A stretch of 59,921 bases of DNA from Hoeflea sp. (GCF_002733955.1 NZ_NVXQ01000031.1:1-59921); one strand, 5' to 3'. Positions 1 through 8,904 are shown, counted from the first letter of the stretch. Numbers and translations are program-made. Notes: generated by a model not told the origin, from the letters alone.

Positions 1-19
1 CGACGCCGACGCGTTGTAA
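1..19 (+). CDS. glnK: PII-type regulator GlnK, last codons only
   Basis: The window opens with five in-frame codons reading D-A-D-A-L followed by TAA at 17-19. PII proteins of the GlnK/GlnB family commonly end in a D/A-rich tail of this kind, and glnK is the usual gene immediately upstream of amtB, where it controls the ammonium channel. Only the tail is visible, so the call rests mostly on gene order. Confidence 0.55.
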
Positions 20-39
20 GGCAACAGGAGACCTAATCC

Positions 40-1377
40 ATGACACTTCAGATGTCACACACATCCCCGCTTCGGCTCGGGCTGATGGCAGCAGGCGCAT
101 TCGCGGCCTTCGCTGCTCCCGCCCTCGCCCAGGAAGCTGCCACCACCATGGACAAGGGCGACACCACCTTCATGCTGGTCTCGACGATCCTGGTGCTGTT
201 GATGATCCTGCCGGGCCTGGCGCTGTTTTACGGCGGCCTGGTGCGCACCAAGAACATGCTGTCGGTGCTGATCCAGTGCACCATGATCACCGCACTGGTG
301 ATGGTGATCTGGGTTTTCTACGGCTATTCCTTTGCCTTTGGCGGTTCGGACAGCGCCTTCTGGGGCGGAACCGGCAAATTGTTTCTGGCGGGTGTGACAT
401 CTGCCAGCGAAGCCGAGACCTTCACCGAAGGGGTGATGATCCCGGAATATATCTTCATCGCCTTCCAGATGACCTTTGCCTGCATCACGCCGGCACTGAT
501 CGTCGGCGCCTTTGCCGAGCGGATCCGGTTCTCGGCGATCATGCTGTTTACCGCCTTGTGGGTCACCATCGTCTACTTCCCGGTCGCGCACATGGTGTGG
601 GACGTCAACGGGTTGCTGTTCAAGATGGGCGCGCTTGATTTTGCCGGCGGAACGGTCGTGCACATCAATGCCGGTATCGCCGGTCTGATCGGCGCAATCA
701 TGGTCGGCAAGCGCACCGGCTTTGGCCGCGACATGATGGCGCCGCATTCGATGACGCTGACCATGGTCGGCGCGGCACTGCTGTGGTTCGGCTGGTTCGG
801 CTTCAATGCCGGCTCCAATCTCGAAGCCAATGCCGGCGCGGCGCTCGCCATGATCAACACGTTTACGGCAACCGCCGGCGCTATCCTGGCCTGGACCGTG
901 ATCGAGACATTGCACCGCGGCAAGGCCTCCCTGCTGGGCGCCGTCTCGGGCATCATCGCCGGCCTGGTCGCGGTTACCCCCGCGGCTGGCTTTGCCGGTC
1001 CGGTTGGCGCCATCGCGCTGGGCGCAGTCTCCTCGGGCGTGTGCTACTACTTCGTGGCGGTGGTGAAGAACAAGTTCGGCTATGACGACACGGCCGACGT
1101 GTTCGGCATCCATGGCGTTGGCGGCATTGTCGGTGCGCTGGGTACGGCCGTGGTCAATATGCCGGGCCTCGGCGGCGCGGGCGGCGAAGACTACGCCGTC
1201 GGCTCGCAGTTCGTGATCCAGGCCTCGGCTGTCGGCATCACCATCCTGTGGTGCGGTATCCTCTCCTTCATCCTGTTCAAGATCGTCGACATGGCCCTTG
1301 GCCTGCGCGTCAGCGTCGAAGACGAGCGCCAGGGACTGGATCTGGCCTCGCACGGCGAAGCTGCCTACCACGACTGA
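40..1377 (+). CDS. amtB: Ammonium transporter AmtB
   Basis: Inner-membrane ammonium/ammonia channel of 445 residues. Residues 1-30 look like a cleavable signal peptide ending in ALA, typical of Amt proteins, followed by about 11 hydrophobic segments. The twin pore histidines of the family are present at about residues 208 (VVHINAG) and 358 (GIHGVGG). The ATG at 40 is preceded by an AGGAG-like site at 26-30. It follows the tail of a probable glnK by 20 bases, which suggests a glnK-amtB operon controlled by nitrogen status and PII binding; the promoter is outside the window. A hairpin with a short T-rich tail lies just downstream. Confidence 0.97.
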   Translation: MTLQMSHTSPLRLGLMAAGAFAAFAAPALAQEAATTMDKGDTTFMLVSTILVLLMILPGLALFYGGLVRTKNMLSVLIQCTMITALVMVIWVFYGYSFAFGGSDSAFWGGTGKLFLAGVTSASEAETFTEGVMIPEYIFIAFQMTFACITPALIVGAFAERIRFSAIMLFTALWVTIVYFPVAHMVWDVNGLLFKMGALDFAGGTVVHINAGIAGLIGAIMVGKRTGFGRDMMAPHSMTLTMVGAALLWFGWFGFNAGSNLEANAGAALAMINTFTATAGAILAWTVIETLHRGKASLLGAVSGIIAGLVAVTPAAGFAGPVGAIALGAVSSGVCYYFVAVVKNKFGYDDTADVFGIHGVGGIVGALGTAVVNMPGLGGAGGEDYAVGSQFVIQASAVGITILWCGILSFILFKIVDMALGLRVSVEDERQGLDLASHGEAAYHD

Positions 1378-1402
1378 TCTGGCCTCAAGACAGGTTAGAA
1401 CC

Positions 1403-1436
1403 GACGCGGTCCGGATCTCCGGGCCGCGTCTTTCGT
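1403..1436 (+). terminator. Terminator after amtB
   Basis: A 13-base arm (1403-1415) pairs with 1418-1430 with one G-T pair, and is followed by TTTCGTTT. It sits 25 bases after the amtB stop and before the ftsK promoter region. Confidence 0.7.
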
Positions 1437-1474
1437 TTGAAGCGGACAAAATGACGGATCCGGCGCGTGCATGG

Positions 1475-1490
1475 TTAATGCCGTATTAAC
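1475..1490 (+). promoter_or_regulatory. CtrA-type box upstream of ftsK
   Basis: TTAA (1475-1478), seven bases, then TTAAC (1486-1490) is an exact match to the alphaproteobacterial CtrA recognition pattern TTAA-N7-TTAAC. It is about 70 bases upstream of the preferred ftsK start at 1561. It overlaps the alternative upstream ATG at 1471, which argues against that start. Confidence 0.6.
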
Positions 1491-1560
1491 CCGCCGGTGG
1501 TTAGATCGGCTGCAAATGGGCCCGCCAGGGCTCAAAACCCGATTCGGACATTGTGTACCC

Positions 1561-4185
1561 ATGCAGTCAGGCTCATCCTCCCTCTCGTCAGGCGTTCCTT
1601 CCCACAGCAGCTTGCTGGGCGAACTGGTGCGACGGCAGATCCGGTTTGTCATCGGTCTGGCTGTTCTTGCCGGGCTGATGCTCGCCATAGCCGCGCTTGC
1701 CACCTGGAACGTGACGGATCCGAGTTTTTCCAACGCCAATGGCGCCGTGCCCGACAATGCGCTGGGCTTCACCGGTGCCGCCTTTGCCGATCTGATCATG
1801 CAGTTCTTCGGGCTTGCCGGTGTTGTGGGTCTGTTGCCGGCTCTGTTCTGGGCCATCGGTCTGTTGCGCAATCATGTCGTCGACCGGATGTCACGCAGAG
1901 GTGCTGCCTGGTTCGGTGGCGCCTGGCTGACGGCGGCGCTTTTCGGGCTGCTGCCGCGTTCCGACAGCTGGCCCCTGCCCAACGGGCTGGGGGGCGTCCT
2001 GGGCGATATGGCGTTGAAAATTCCGTCGGTGTTCACGGGTGGCTTCCCTTCCGGGCTTGTTGCGGTGATCCTTGGCCTCCTGATTGCGCCCGTGGCCGGC
2101 TGGCTGCTGCTGTTTGGCGCGGGCCTGATCGGCAGAGACGTCGTGTCAGCTCCTGACGACGCGCTCGCAGTCGAGGAAGAGGATGACGTGGACGAGGCGT
2201 CGAGCGGTTCGCTGATCCTTGGGGCCGTCACCCATGCCTGGTTTACCGCGCGGGGTCGTGTGCGCCGGTTGACCGGATTGGCAAATCTGCAGAAGCGGGT
2301 GATGCCGGAGTCACCGCTCGATCTGAATGGGTCCTATGAAGACGGCTCCGGCGATTTTTATGAGGCACCCGCCGTTCGCCCGGTGGGTGAGCGCATCGAG
2401 CCGGGCTTTGCGCCTGTGGCCCGCCCGCAGGCTGTTCCTGTCGACGATGCACCGCCTTTCGACATCGGGGAAGAAGCGCTTCCCGAAGGCATCCTGTCCG
2501 ACGATATGGGGCGGGATGAAGACCCGGCGGCCGACTGGCAGCCGCAGACTGCACCAGCCCCGGCACGGGCGGCTGCATCTCCCCGTATTTCCGCCCCGGC
2601 CGAACGGCCGAAGCCGGGCGCCCGCGTGCAGAGGGATGCGCAGGGCTCGATGCTGGAGGACCAGGGCTTCTCGCTGCCTTCGGTCCACCTGCTGTCGGAG
2701 GCGCCGAATATCGCCAGGGATTCCACATTGTCGCCGGAAGCGCTGGAACAGAACGCGCGCATGCTCGAAGGGGTTCTGCAGGATTTCGGCGTCAAGGGCG
2801 AGATCATTCATGTCCGGCCTGGTCCGGTCGTCACCCTGTACGAACTGGAACCCGCCCCGGGTATCAAGTCCTCGCGGGTGATCGGGCTTGCCGACGATAT
2901 TGCCCGTTCGATGAGCGCGATTGCCGTCCGTGTCGCCGTGGTTCCCGGACGCAACGCCATCGGCATCGAGTTGCCGAACCAGAAGCGCGAAACCGTTTAC
3001 CTGCGCGAAATGATCGCCAGCCGGGATTTCGAGACCTCCAAGGCCAAGCTTGGCCTGGCGCTGGGCAAGACCATCGGCGGTGAGCCGGTGATTGCCGACC
3101 TCGCAAAGATGCCGCATGTGCTGGTTGCCGGTACCACCGGTTCGGGCAAGTCGGTGGCCATCAACACGATGATCCTGTCGATCCTGTACCGGATGGATCC
3201 GTCCAAGTGCCGGTTGATCATGATCGATCCGAAAATGCTCGAGCTTTCGGTCTATGACGGCATCCCGCATCTGCTGACACCGGTGGTGACAGACCCGAAA
3301 AAGGCCGTCGTGGCGCTGAAATGGACCGTCCGCGAGATGGAACAGCGCTACAAGAACATGGCCAAGATCGGTGTCCGCAACATTGACGGTTTCAACTCCA
3401 GGGTTGAGCAGGCCAGGGCCTCGGGCGAGCCGATCACCCGTACGGTGCAGACCGGCTTCGACCGGGATACCGGCGAAGCTGTTTACGAGACCGAGGAGTT
3501 CGATCTGACGCCGCTGCCCTATATTGTCGTCCTGATCGACGAGATGGCCGATCTGATGATGGTTGCGGGCAAGGACATCGAGGGCGCGGTGCAGCGCCTC
3601 GCGCAGATGGCCCGTGCCGCCGGCATCCACGTGATCATGGCTACGCAGCGTCCCTCGGTCGACGTGATCACCGGTACCATCAAGGCCAACTTCCCGACCC
3701 GGATTTCCTTCCAGGTCACATCGAAGATCGATTCGCGCACCATCCTGGGCGAGCAGGGCGCCGAGCAGCTCTTGGGCATGGGCGACATGCTCTACATGGC
3801 CGGCGGCGGACGGATCCAGCGTGTTCACGGTCCCTTCGTCTCGGACACGGAAGTCGAGGACATCGTCTCCTTCCTCAAGACCCAGGGCGTGCCGGAATAT
3901 CTCGACGCGATCACCGAGGAGGACGAGGAAGACGAGTCCGGCGGTGGCCCCGCAGGAACCAGCAACATGGCCGAGTCGGATGATCCCTATGACCAGGCGG
4001 TGGCCGTTGTGCTGCGGGACGGCAAGGCCTCGACATCGTACATCCAGCGCCGGCTCGGCATCGGCTACAACCGTGCCGCCTCGCTGATCGAGCGGATGGA
4101 AAACGAAGGCGTGATCAGTGCCGCCAACCATGCCGGCAAACGCGAAATCCTGGTGCCAACCGAAGACGAAATCGACCCGCGCTAG
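1561..4185 (+). CDS. ftsK: DNA translocase FtsK
   Basis: Septal DNA pump that segregates chromosome termini during division, 874 residues from this start. The N-terminus has about four membrane segments, followed by a Pro/Ala/acid-rich linker and the RecA-like motor: Walker A GTTGSGKS at about 524-531 and Walker B ending VVLIDE near 660. The last 65 residues (from DPYDQAV) form the winged-helix gamma domain that reads polar KOPS-type sites. An in-frame ATG at 1471 would add 30 residues, but a CtrA-type box overlaps that position, so 1561 is preferred; neither start has a clear Shine-Dalgarno site. lolA follows in the same direction. Confidence 0.95.
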   Translation: MQSGSSSLSSGVPSHSSLLGELVRRQIRFVIGLAVLAGLMLAIAALATWNVTDPSFSNANGAVPDNALGFTGAAFADLIMQFFGLAGVVGLLPALFWAIGLLRNHVVDRMSRRGAAWFGGAWLTAALFGLLPRSDSWPLPNGLGGVLGDMALKIPSVFTGGFPSGLVAVILGLLIAPVAGWLLLFGAGLIGRDVVSAPDDALAVEEEDDVDEASSGSLILGAVTHAWFTARGRVRRLTGLANLQKRVMPESPLDLNGSYEDGSGDFYEAPAVRPVGERIEPGFAPVARPQAVPVDDAPPFDIGEEALPEGILSDDMGRDEDPAADWQPQTAPAPARAAASPRISAPAERPKPGARVQRDAQGSMLEDQGFSLPSVHLLSEAPNIARDSTLSPEALEQNARMLEGVLQDFGVKGEIIHVRPGPVVTLYELEPAPGIKSSRVIGLADDIARSMSAIAVRVAVVPGRNAIGIELPNQKRETVYLREMIASRDFETSKAKLGLALGKTIGGEPVIADLAKMPHVLVAGTTGSGKSVAINTMILSILYRMDPSKCRLIMIDPKMLELSVYDGIPHLLTPVVTDPKKAVVALKWTVREMEQRYKNMAKIGVRNIDGFNSRVEQARASGEPITRTVQTGFDRDTGEAVYETEEFDLTPLPYIVVLIDEMADLMMVAGKDIEGAVQRLAQMARAAGIHVIMATQRPSVDVITGTIKANFPTRISFQVTSKIDSRTILGEQGAEQLLGMGDMLYMAGGGRIQRVHGPFVSDTEVEDIVSFLKTQGVPEYLDAITEEDEEDESGGGPAGTSNMAESDDPYDQAVAVVLRDGKASTSYIQRRLGIGYNRAASLIERMENEGVISAANHAGKREILVPTEDEIDPR

Positions 4186-4267
4186 ACTTCTCCGGATATG
4201 GTGCAGTGCGTCACACTGGCGCCGCAGTCTTGGGCGAGACAGAGGCCGAAACCAAACGGAGACAGAG

Positions 4268-4951
4268 ATGCCGAAGCAGACCACTTCCACCACGATCACA
4301 CGGCATGATGTGACCCGCCGCGCAATGCTGGGCGGGGGCCTGGGGCTGGGGTTGTCGCTGATGGCGGCCGCCGCCGGCCTGGTGGCGTTTCCAGGAAGTG
4401 CCCGTTCGGCGGAAACCGCCCAAAGGGTCGCCGACCATTTCGCCTCGGTCAAGACGATGACCGGCGAGTTCATTCAGTTCGGCCCCAATGGCGAGCAGAC
4501 CGGGGGCAAGTTCTTTATCGAGCGGCCCGGCAAGCTGCGTTTCAACTATGAAGCGCCGTCCGCCGTCAGGGTAATTGCCGACGGAAAGAACGTGGTCATC
4601 GGCAACCGCAAGCTCAGGACCTGGGATCTTTATCCGCTGGGCAAGACACCGCTGAAACTGCTGTTGTCGGAACGCATCGATCTTTCGGGCGAGACCGTGC
4701 GCTCGGTCAAGGAAGATCCGGATCTGACCACCATCGTTCTGGGCAACAAGTCGATCTTCGGCGATTCGACCATTTCGATGATGTTCGACCCGGAAAGTTT
4801 CGAATTGCGGCAATGGACGATCCGCGATGCGCAGGGCAAGGACACGTCGGTGATGATCTTCAATGTGCAGTCCGGTGTGCGGTTTGCCGAAGACGTGTTC
4901 GAGGTTCCCTACGCGCAGGTTCAGCCGACAAAGAGGCCGAGCGAACGCTAG
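4268..4951 (+). CDS. lolA: Outer-membrane lipoprotein carrier LolA
   Basis: Periplasmic chaperone that ferries lipoproteins from the LolCDE complex to the outer membrane. The 227-residue product has a signal region at 1-48 that contains an RR pair and ends SARSA, then the LolA core beginning AQRVADHFASVKTMTGEF with FNYEAPS and later beta strands. The ATG at 4268 has a GGAGACAG site just upstream; the open frame continues upstream but lacks homology-like sequence. It lies 82 bases after ftsK, a pairing that is common in alphaproteobacteria. Confidence 0.92.
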   Translation: MPKQTTSTTITRHDVTRRAMLGGGLGLGLSLMAAAAGLVAFPGSARSAETAQRVADHFASVKTMTGEFIQFGPNGEQTGGKFFIERPGKLRFNYEAPSAVRVIADGKNVVIGNRKLRTWDLYPLGKTPLKLLLSERIDLSGETVRSVKEDPDLTTIVLGNKSIFGDSTISMMFDPESFELRQWTIRDAQGKDTSVMIFNVQSGVRFAEDVFEVPYAQVQPTKRPSER

Positions 4952-5091
4952 ACGGCGGCTGCCTGTCACCTGACAGCCTCAATAGATTGTGGATGAACCT
5001 CGATTCGGCCCTGACCGGCCGGATCGGCTTGCCCTTGGGTGCCTAATCGGCCACATACGGGCAGGTTCTCATCCACGAAGGCAATTTCGAT

Positions 5092-5904
5092 TTGGCATTC
5101 TCCCTTACCACCTGGAACATCAATTCCGTGCGGCTGCGGATGCCGCTGGTCCAGCATTTTCTCGAAGCGCATCAGCCCGACGTGCTGTGCCTGCAGGAAA
5201 CCAAGTGCCCTAATGATGCCTTCCCGAGCGCGGCCTTCCGCAAGCTCGGTTACGAGCACATGGCGATCCATGGCCAGAAGGGCTACCACGGCGTCGCCAT
5301 CATCTCGCGGCTGCCCCTGACAGACGATCAGCGCAAGACCTATTGCGAGATCGATCACACAAGAAATGTCTCGGCGATTGTGGAAGCCCCGGGATCGCGG
5401 CGGATCCGGATCCACAATTTCTATGTGCCGGCGGGCGGTGACGAGCCGGACCGCGAGATCAATGAGAAATTTGCCCACAAGCTCGATTTCGTCGAGGAGA
5501 TGAAACAGCTTCACGCCGAGGCCGAACAGGTCAATGGCGTGTCATCGATACTGGTTGGCGATCTCAACATCGCGCCACTGGAAACCGATGTCTGGTCGCA
5601 CAAGCAACTTCTCAAGGTTGTCAGTCACACGCCGGTCGAGACCGAAGCCTTTCTGGCGATGCAGAAGGCGGGCGGCTGGGTCGACCTGATCCGCAAGCAC
5701 ATCCCGCCGGAAGAGAAGATCTTCACCTGGTGGAGTTATCGGGCCAAGGACTGGGATGCCGCCGATCGTGGCCGCAGGCTCGACCATGTCTGGTCGTCAG
5801 CCGACCTGGCGCCGGCGCTCAAGCGCATCGACGTGCTGCGCGAAGCCCGCGGCTGGGAACGGCCGTCCGACCACGTGCCGGTAACGGCGCACTTCGATTT
5901 CTGA
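5092..5904 (+). CDS. xth: Exodeoxyribonuclease III
   Basis: AP endonuclease and 3'-5' exonuclease of base-excision repair (EEP fold), 270 residues. Catalytic residues of the family are visible: Asn9 in TTWNINS, Glu36 in LCLQETKC, Asp157 and Asn159 in GDLNIAP, and the terminal His261 in SDHVPV. The start is a TTG at 5092 with AAGG about 11 bases upstream; no ATG lies in frame before the first motif, so the TTG start is needed. It ends at a palindromic intergenic repeat that separates it from the convergent cNMP-binding gene. Confidence 0.95.
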   Translation: MAFSLTTWNINSVRLRMPLVQHFLEAHQPDVLCLQETKCPNDAFPSAAFRKLGYEHMAIHGQKGYHGVAIISRLPLTDDQRKTYCEIDHTRNVSAIVEAPGSRRIRIHNFYVPAGGDEPDREINEKFAHKLDFVEEMKQLHAEAEQVNGVSSILVGDLNIAPLETDVWSHKQLLKVVSHTPVETEAFLAMQKAGGWVDLIRKHIPPEEKIFTWWSYRAKDWDAADRGRRLDHVWSSADLAPALKRIDVLREARGWERPSDHVPVTAHFDF

Positions 5905-5912
5905 AGCCTTAC

Positions 5913-5959
5913 TGCATGTCGCGCTCAATTGGATTCAATTGAGCGATAACATACATGCA
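5913..5959. repeat. Nested palindromic intergenic repeat
   Basis: Outer arms TGCATGT (5913-5919) and ACATGCA (5953-5959) enclose a second perfect stem CGCTCAATT (5922-5930) / AATTGAGCG (5937-5945) with a six-base loop. There is no T tract on either strand, so a simple terminator is unlikely. The layout resembles a family of small palindromic repeats common between rhizobial genes, recalled from general knowledge. Confidence 0.65.
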
Positions 5960-5984
5960 TCATTTCAAAGGACGCTGTAGTCTC

Positions 5985-6443
5985 TCAGCCGGCGAAGCGT
6001 CCGGCGATCTTTCCCAGATCCGCATTGAGCGCTGCGAGGTTTTCATCGATGCGCTGGCGGACGATGCCGGCGATGTCGGGATATTCTTCCAGCATGCGGC
6101 GGAACAGCGGCCGGTTGATGCGGATCACTTCGGCATTGTCGGGCGCAATCGCCGTCATCGAGCGGTCAACCGGTGTCACCATTGCCAGCTCACCCAGCAG
6201 GGTGCCGCGCTCGGCAAAACCCAGTTGAACGGCGCGTCCGTCCTTGCCGGCCCGGGTCAGCTCGAATCGGCCGTCGGCGACGACAAAGGCGCAATCAGCC
6301 GGTGTGCCTTCGCGGAACAGCATCTGTCCCGGCTGCATCCGCCTGCGTTCGGCGCCAAAGGCGATCAGGCGCAGCTTGTCCTCGCTGATGTCGCGAAACA
6401 GCGGCACGATCGAAAGCAGGGCAATGTCGTCATTCAGAGCCAC
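5985..6443 (-). CDS. Cyclic nucleotide-binding domain protein
   Basis: A 152-residue protein made almost wholly of one cNMP-binding (CAP-like) beta roll: LFREGTPADCAFVVADGRFEL, then GTLLGELAMVTPVDRSMTAIA, which is the phosphate-binding cassette region. There is no helix-turn-helix, so it is not a DNA-binding Crp/Fnr regulator; it may act as a small sensory or anchoring protein. It is transcribed towards xth and lies 61 bases downstream of the cenR-like gene, on the same strand. Ligand and target are unknown. Confidence 0.85.
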   Translation of the reverse strand: MALNDDIALLSIVPLFRDISEDKLRLIAFGAERRRMQPGQMLFREGTPADCAFVVADGRFELTRAGKDGRAVQLGFAERGTLLGELAMVTPVDRSMTAIAPDNAEVIRINRPLFRRMLEEYPDIAGIVRQRIDENLAALNADLGKIAGRFAG

Positions 6444-6504
6444 GGATGCACTCCTTGAGGTCGAAAATGCCAGATAGCATCAGACATGGGCGGGCTCGGC
6501 AGGA

Positions 6505-7188
6505 TCACGGGATGATCTTGTAGCCGCCGCTTTCGGTGACCAGAATCTCGGCGTTCGAAGGATCGGCCTCGATCTTCTGACGCAGCCGGTAGACATGGGT
6601 TTCGAGCGTGTGGGTGGTGACGCCCGAATTGTAGCCCCAGACTTCCTCCAGCAGCACGTCGCGGGTGACCACCTTCTGATCGGCCCGGTAGAGATAGCGG
6701 ATGATCGCGGCTTCCTTTTCCGTCAGCCTGATCTTGGCGCCCTTGTCGTCGAGCAAGAGTTTCTGGCTTGGCTTGAAGGTATAGGGCCCGACGGTGAAAG
6801 TGGCGTCTTCGCTCTGCTCATGCTGGCGCAGCTGGGCGCGAATACGCGCCAGCAACACGGCAAAGCGGAACGGCTTGGTGACATAATCATTGGCGCCGGC
6901 TTCCAGCCCGAGGATGGTGTCGGAATCGGTGTCATGACCGGTGAGCATGATGATCGGCGACCGGAAGCCGCCCTTGCGCAGCAGCTTGACGGCTTCCCGG
7001 CCATCCATGTCCGGCAGGCCGACATCCATGATCAGGAGGTCGACATGCTCGTTCCTGGCCGCCTGCACTCCCTTGGTCGCGGAAGATTCCTGGGAAATCG
7101 CAAACTCCTCGTACAGAGAAAGCTGCTCGACCAGGGTTTCCCTCAGGTCGTTGTCATCATCTACCAGCAGGATCGAACGGGCGGTCAT
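6505..7188 (-). CDS. cenR: OmpR-family response regulator, CenR-like
   Basis: Two-component DNA-binding regulator of 227 residues. The receiver domain has the acidic pocket DDD at 10-12, phospho-acceptor Asp55 in LIMDVGLPD and Lys105 in YVTKPF; the C-terminal half is a winged helix (TEKEAAIIRYL ... THTLETHVYRLRQK). The segment VEQLSLYEEF matches what I recall of CenR, an essential envelope regulator in Caulobacter and rhizobia, so that name is probable but not proven. The start at 7188 has GAGGGAAG in front; an ATG six codons upstream is less well placed. It is divergent from an L,D-transpeptidase, which fits an envelope role. No partner kinase is adjacent. Confidence 0.88.
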   Translation of the reverse strand: MTARSILLVDDDNDLRETLVEQLSLYEEFAISQESSATKGVQAARNEHVDLLIMDVGLPDMDGREAVKLLRKGGFRSPIIMLTGHDTDSDTILGLEAGANDYVTKPFRFAVLLARIRAQLRQHEQSEDATFTVGPYTFKPSQKLLLDDKGAKIRLTEKEAAIIRYLYRADQKVVTRDVLLEEVWGYNSGVTTHTLETHVYRLRQKIEADPSNAEILVTESGGYKIIP

Positions 7189-7273
7189 CGTGGCTTCCCT
7201 CTTCATATTCTGGCATCAATAGCGGCCGGTCACGGACGCGATCGATGGTGTCATATGTCATTGTGTCCCTGTT

Positions 7274-7305
7274 TAGGCACTTTCGGCGCGAGGGCAAAGT
7301 GCTAA
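7274..7305. promoter_or_regulatory. Inverted repeat between cenR-like gene and L,D-transpeptidase
   Basis: GCACTTT (7277-7283) and AAAGTGC (7296-7302) are perfect inverted arms 12 bases apart, extended by TAG/CTA with one bulged base. The element lies in the 152-base divergent intergenic region, so an operator or promoter-proximal site is plausible. Which gene it serves is not known. Confidence 0.45.
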
Positions 7306-7340
7306 ATATCTCGCTCAGGTCACAGCAGGAGCACTTGATC

Positions 7341-7898
7341 GTGAGTTCGACGTTATACAAGCCGTTACTCAAGCGCCGCAGTACAGGCATACTCATGGTG
7401 CGAGTATCGCCGCGTGACCGCCTGAAGGCGCTGGTTCAGTTGGGTCCGTTGACCTTTCAGGCTGCGCTGGGGCGGGGTGGCGTGACCAGCTTCAAGCGCG
7501 AAGGCGATGGCGGCACACCGCGCGCCCGCATGGCGGTGCTGTCGGGATTTCGCAAGGGCGGCATGCTGACACCGGACCGGGCCGGTCTGAAGCTGCGCCG
7601 GGTCGGCGGCCGCGATGGCTGGTGCGATGCGCCGGGGCATGGGCGTTACAACCGTCCTGTGCGGCTGCCATTTTCCGCAAGTTATGAAACGCTGCTTCGC
7701 AACGACGTGCTCTATGATTTCGGCTTCGTGCTCGACTGGAACATCCGCACACGGCGGCGCGGCATGGGCAGCGCCATCTTTCTGCACGTGGCCAAGCCGG
7801 GGTTCCCGCCGACTGAGGGCTGCATCGCGCTCAAGCGCGGTGACATGCTCAGGCTGATGCCGCTCATCAGGCGCGGCACGGTGGTGCGGGTCGCGTAG
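7341..7898 (+). CDS. L,D-transpeptidase (YkuD family)
   Basis: Peptidoglycan L,D-transpeptidase-type enzyme of about 185 residues. It has KREGDGGTP near residue 52-60 and the catalytic stretch FLHVAKPGFPPTEGCIAL, with His149 and nucleophile Cys161 as in the YkuD signature. No clear signal peptide follows the chosen start, so export is uncertain. The GTG at 7341 is chosen because a clean AGGAG lies at 7327-7331; an in-frame ATG at 7395 lacks such a site. It faces away from the CenR-like regulator gene, so control by that regulator is a fair guess. Confidence 0.85.
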   Translation: MSSTLYKPLLKRRSTGILMVRVSPRDRLKALVQLGPLTFQAALGRGGVTSFKREGDGGTPRARMAVLSGFRKGGMLTPDRAGLKLRRVGGRDGWCDAPGHGRYNRPVRLPFSASYETLLRNDVLYDFGFVLDWNIRTRRRGMGSAIFLHVAKPGFPPTEGCIALKRGDMLRLMPLIRRGTVVRVA

Positions 7899-7916
7899 CA
7901 GCTGAGCCCACGGCTG

Positions 7917-8327
7917 TCAGACCCCGAACCAGCCGATGGTGGCGCCGATCCCGATCATCACCAGAAGCCAGTGCAGGCCGTCGATCAGGGTCAGGTCCCA
8001 GCCAAAACCCTGGTAGCGGTTGTTGATCGTCATGGTGGTGAAGATGATGCCGGCCCAGAGAAAGAGGCCCGAAATCACGCCGTTGAGCACGGTGACCTGG
8101 CCCGGGCCAAGATGACCGATGATTCCGGCGGTGACGAAAGCGAGACCGAGCTCGAGGAGGAAGGTCGTGATCATCAGCGGCGCCATGGCCGGCTTGGGCG
8201 CGTCCGGATCCAGCCTTGCGGCCTTCATCCAGGGTTTGCTCAGCGAGCCGTAATAGGCTGCGCCGATGGCAAAGGCGACGATGGCGGCAACCAGGATCGC
8301 CAGATAATTCATGCCCGCAAACTGCAT
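7917..8327 (-). CDS. DUF1761 membrane protein
   Basis: A 136-residue protein with four hydrophobic segments and the DUF1761 pattern: MNYLAILVAAIVAFAIGAAYYG at the start, KPWMKAA, then GLFLWAGIIFTTMTINNRYQ and a C-terminal helix. Function of the family is unknown. The ATG at 8327 follows GGGAGAG; an upstream in-frame ATG at 8342 is less likely. It is convergent with the L,D-transpeptidase, with 18 bases between stops. Confidence 0.82.
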   Translation of the reverse strand: MQFAGMNYLAILVAAIVAFAIGAAYYGSLSKPWMKAARLDPDAPKPAMAPLMITTFLLELGLAFVTAGIIGHLGPGQVTVLNGVISGLFLWAGIIFTTMTINNRYQGFGWDLTLIDGLHWLLVMIGIGATIGWFGV

Positions 8328-8381
8328 GTCGCTCTCCCACAAAATAGGAAATGTATCACGGATCGGACCGGTTTCGAGCGG

Positions 8382-8666
8382 TCAGTCGTTTTTCGAGCGA
8401 TGCGCGTCAACGTAGGACCGAAGAACCGCGTTCATTCGCGTCAGGTGGCCTTTCCCCTGGGCCTTGAAAAACTCAAGGACGTCGGAATCGACACGCAAGC
8501 TGATCGGTTCTTTGGTTCTGGTGTGATTTACGAGTTTGGCATCGTCCCAAAACCCCTCCGGCAGGTCTGGTGGGGTTTCCGCAATGAGCGAAGGTTTAAT
8601 CTCTCCGCGCTCCTTCATCTTGCGCAGATCGCTCAGACTGGCTCTCTTCGTATCTGGCCCGGTCAT
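8382..8666 (-). CDS. brnA: BrnA-type antitoxin
   Basis: DNA-binding antitoxin of a type II toxin-antitoxin pair, 94 residues from the ATG at 8666. The C-terminal half EPISLRVDSDVLEFFKAQGKGHLTRMNAVLRSYVDAHR is the BrnA domain, expected to form a ribbon-helix-helix-type dimer that binds BrnT and represses the promoter. Its start lies inside the 3' end of brnT (71-base overlap), which points to translational coupling. The frame is open further upstream, but the brnT overlap makes the 8666 start the sensible one. Confidence 0.9.
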   Translation of the reverse strand: MTGPDTKRASLSDLRKMKERGEIKPSLIAETPPDLPEGFWDDAKLVNHTRTKEPISLRVDSDVLEFFKAQGKGHLTRMNAVLRSYVDAHRSKND

Positions 8667-8904
8667 TTCGGCTTCCTTTCCACGCGGTGATAAGGCGATA
8701 GGCGTGGTCTCTCCTAGTGTAAACGACGACGTAAACTTCACCGTCTGCCATACCCAAAGCGATCATGCGCTTCTCGCCGTAATCCCTGCGTGTGTCTTCT
8801 TTTTCCAGAACATCGTTTTCAAAAATCAGGGCTGCGTCGAGAAGGTCAACGCCATGCTTATTGTAGACTTCCGTGCGCTTGGCTTCGTCCCACTCGAATT
8901 CCAT
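8596..8904 (-). CDS. brnT: BrnT-type RNase toxin
   Basis: Predicted ribonuclease toxin of 102 residues. It shows the family order: MEFEWDEAKRTEVYNKHGVDLLDAALIF, a charged middle with DTRRDYGEKRMIALGM, the strand VYVVVYTRR, and the basic end TAWKGSRNDRARYEES. BrnT toxins cut RNA and are held inactive by BrnA. It is the first gene of the pair, as usual for brnTA, and is preceded at 8975-8995 by a paired palindrome that is a good operator candidate. The pair lies between housekeeping genes with no transposase nearby. Confidence 0.9.
   Translation of the reverse strand: MEFEWDEAKRTEVYNKHGVDLLDAALIFENDVLEKEDTRRDYGEKRMIALGMADGEVYVVVYTRRDHAYRLITAWKGSRNDRARYEESQSERSAQDEGARRD

Noticed and set aside
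55-1449. A 464-codon open frame on the minus strand opposite amtB
   Set aside because: Shadow frame; composition is dominated by His, Arg, Gln and Asp and it lacks any motif.
1471-1560. Upstream ATG at 1471 as the ftsK start
   Set aside because: A CtrA-type box covers this position and the extra 30 residues have no FtsK character; 1561 is preferred.
2311-4473. A 720-codon open frame on the minus strand opposite ftsK and lolA
   Set aside because: Spans two unrelated sense genes and their junction, with His/Arg/Asp-rich composition typical of shadows.
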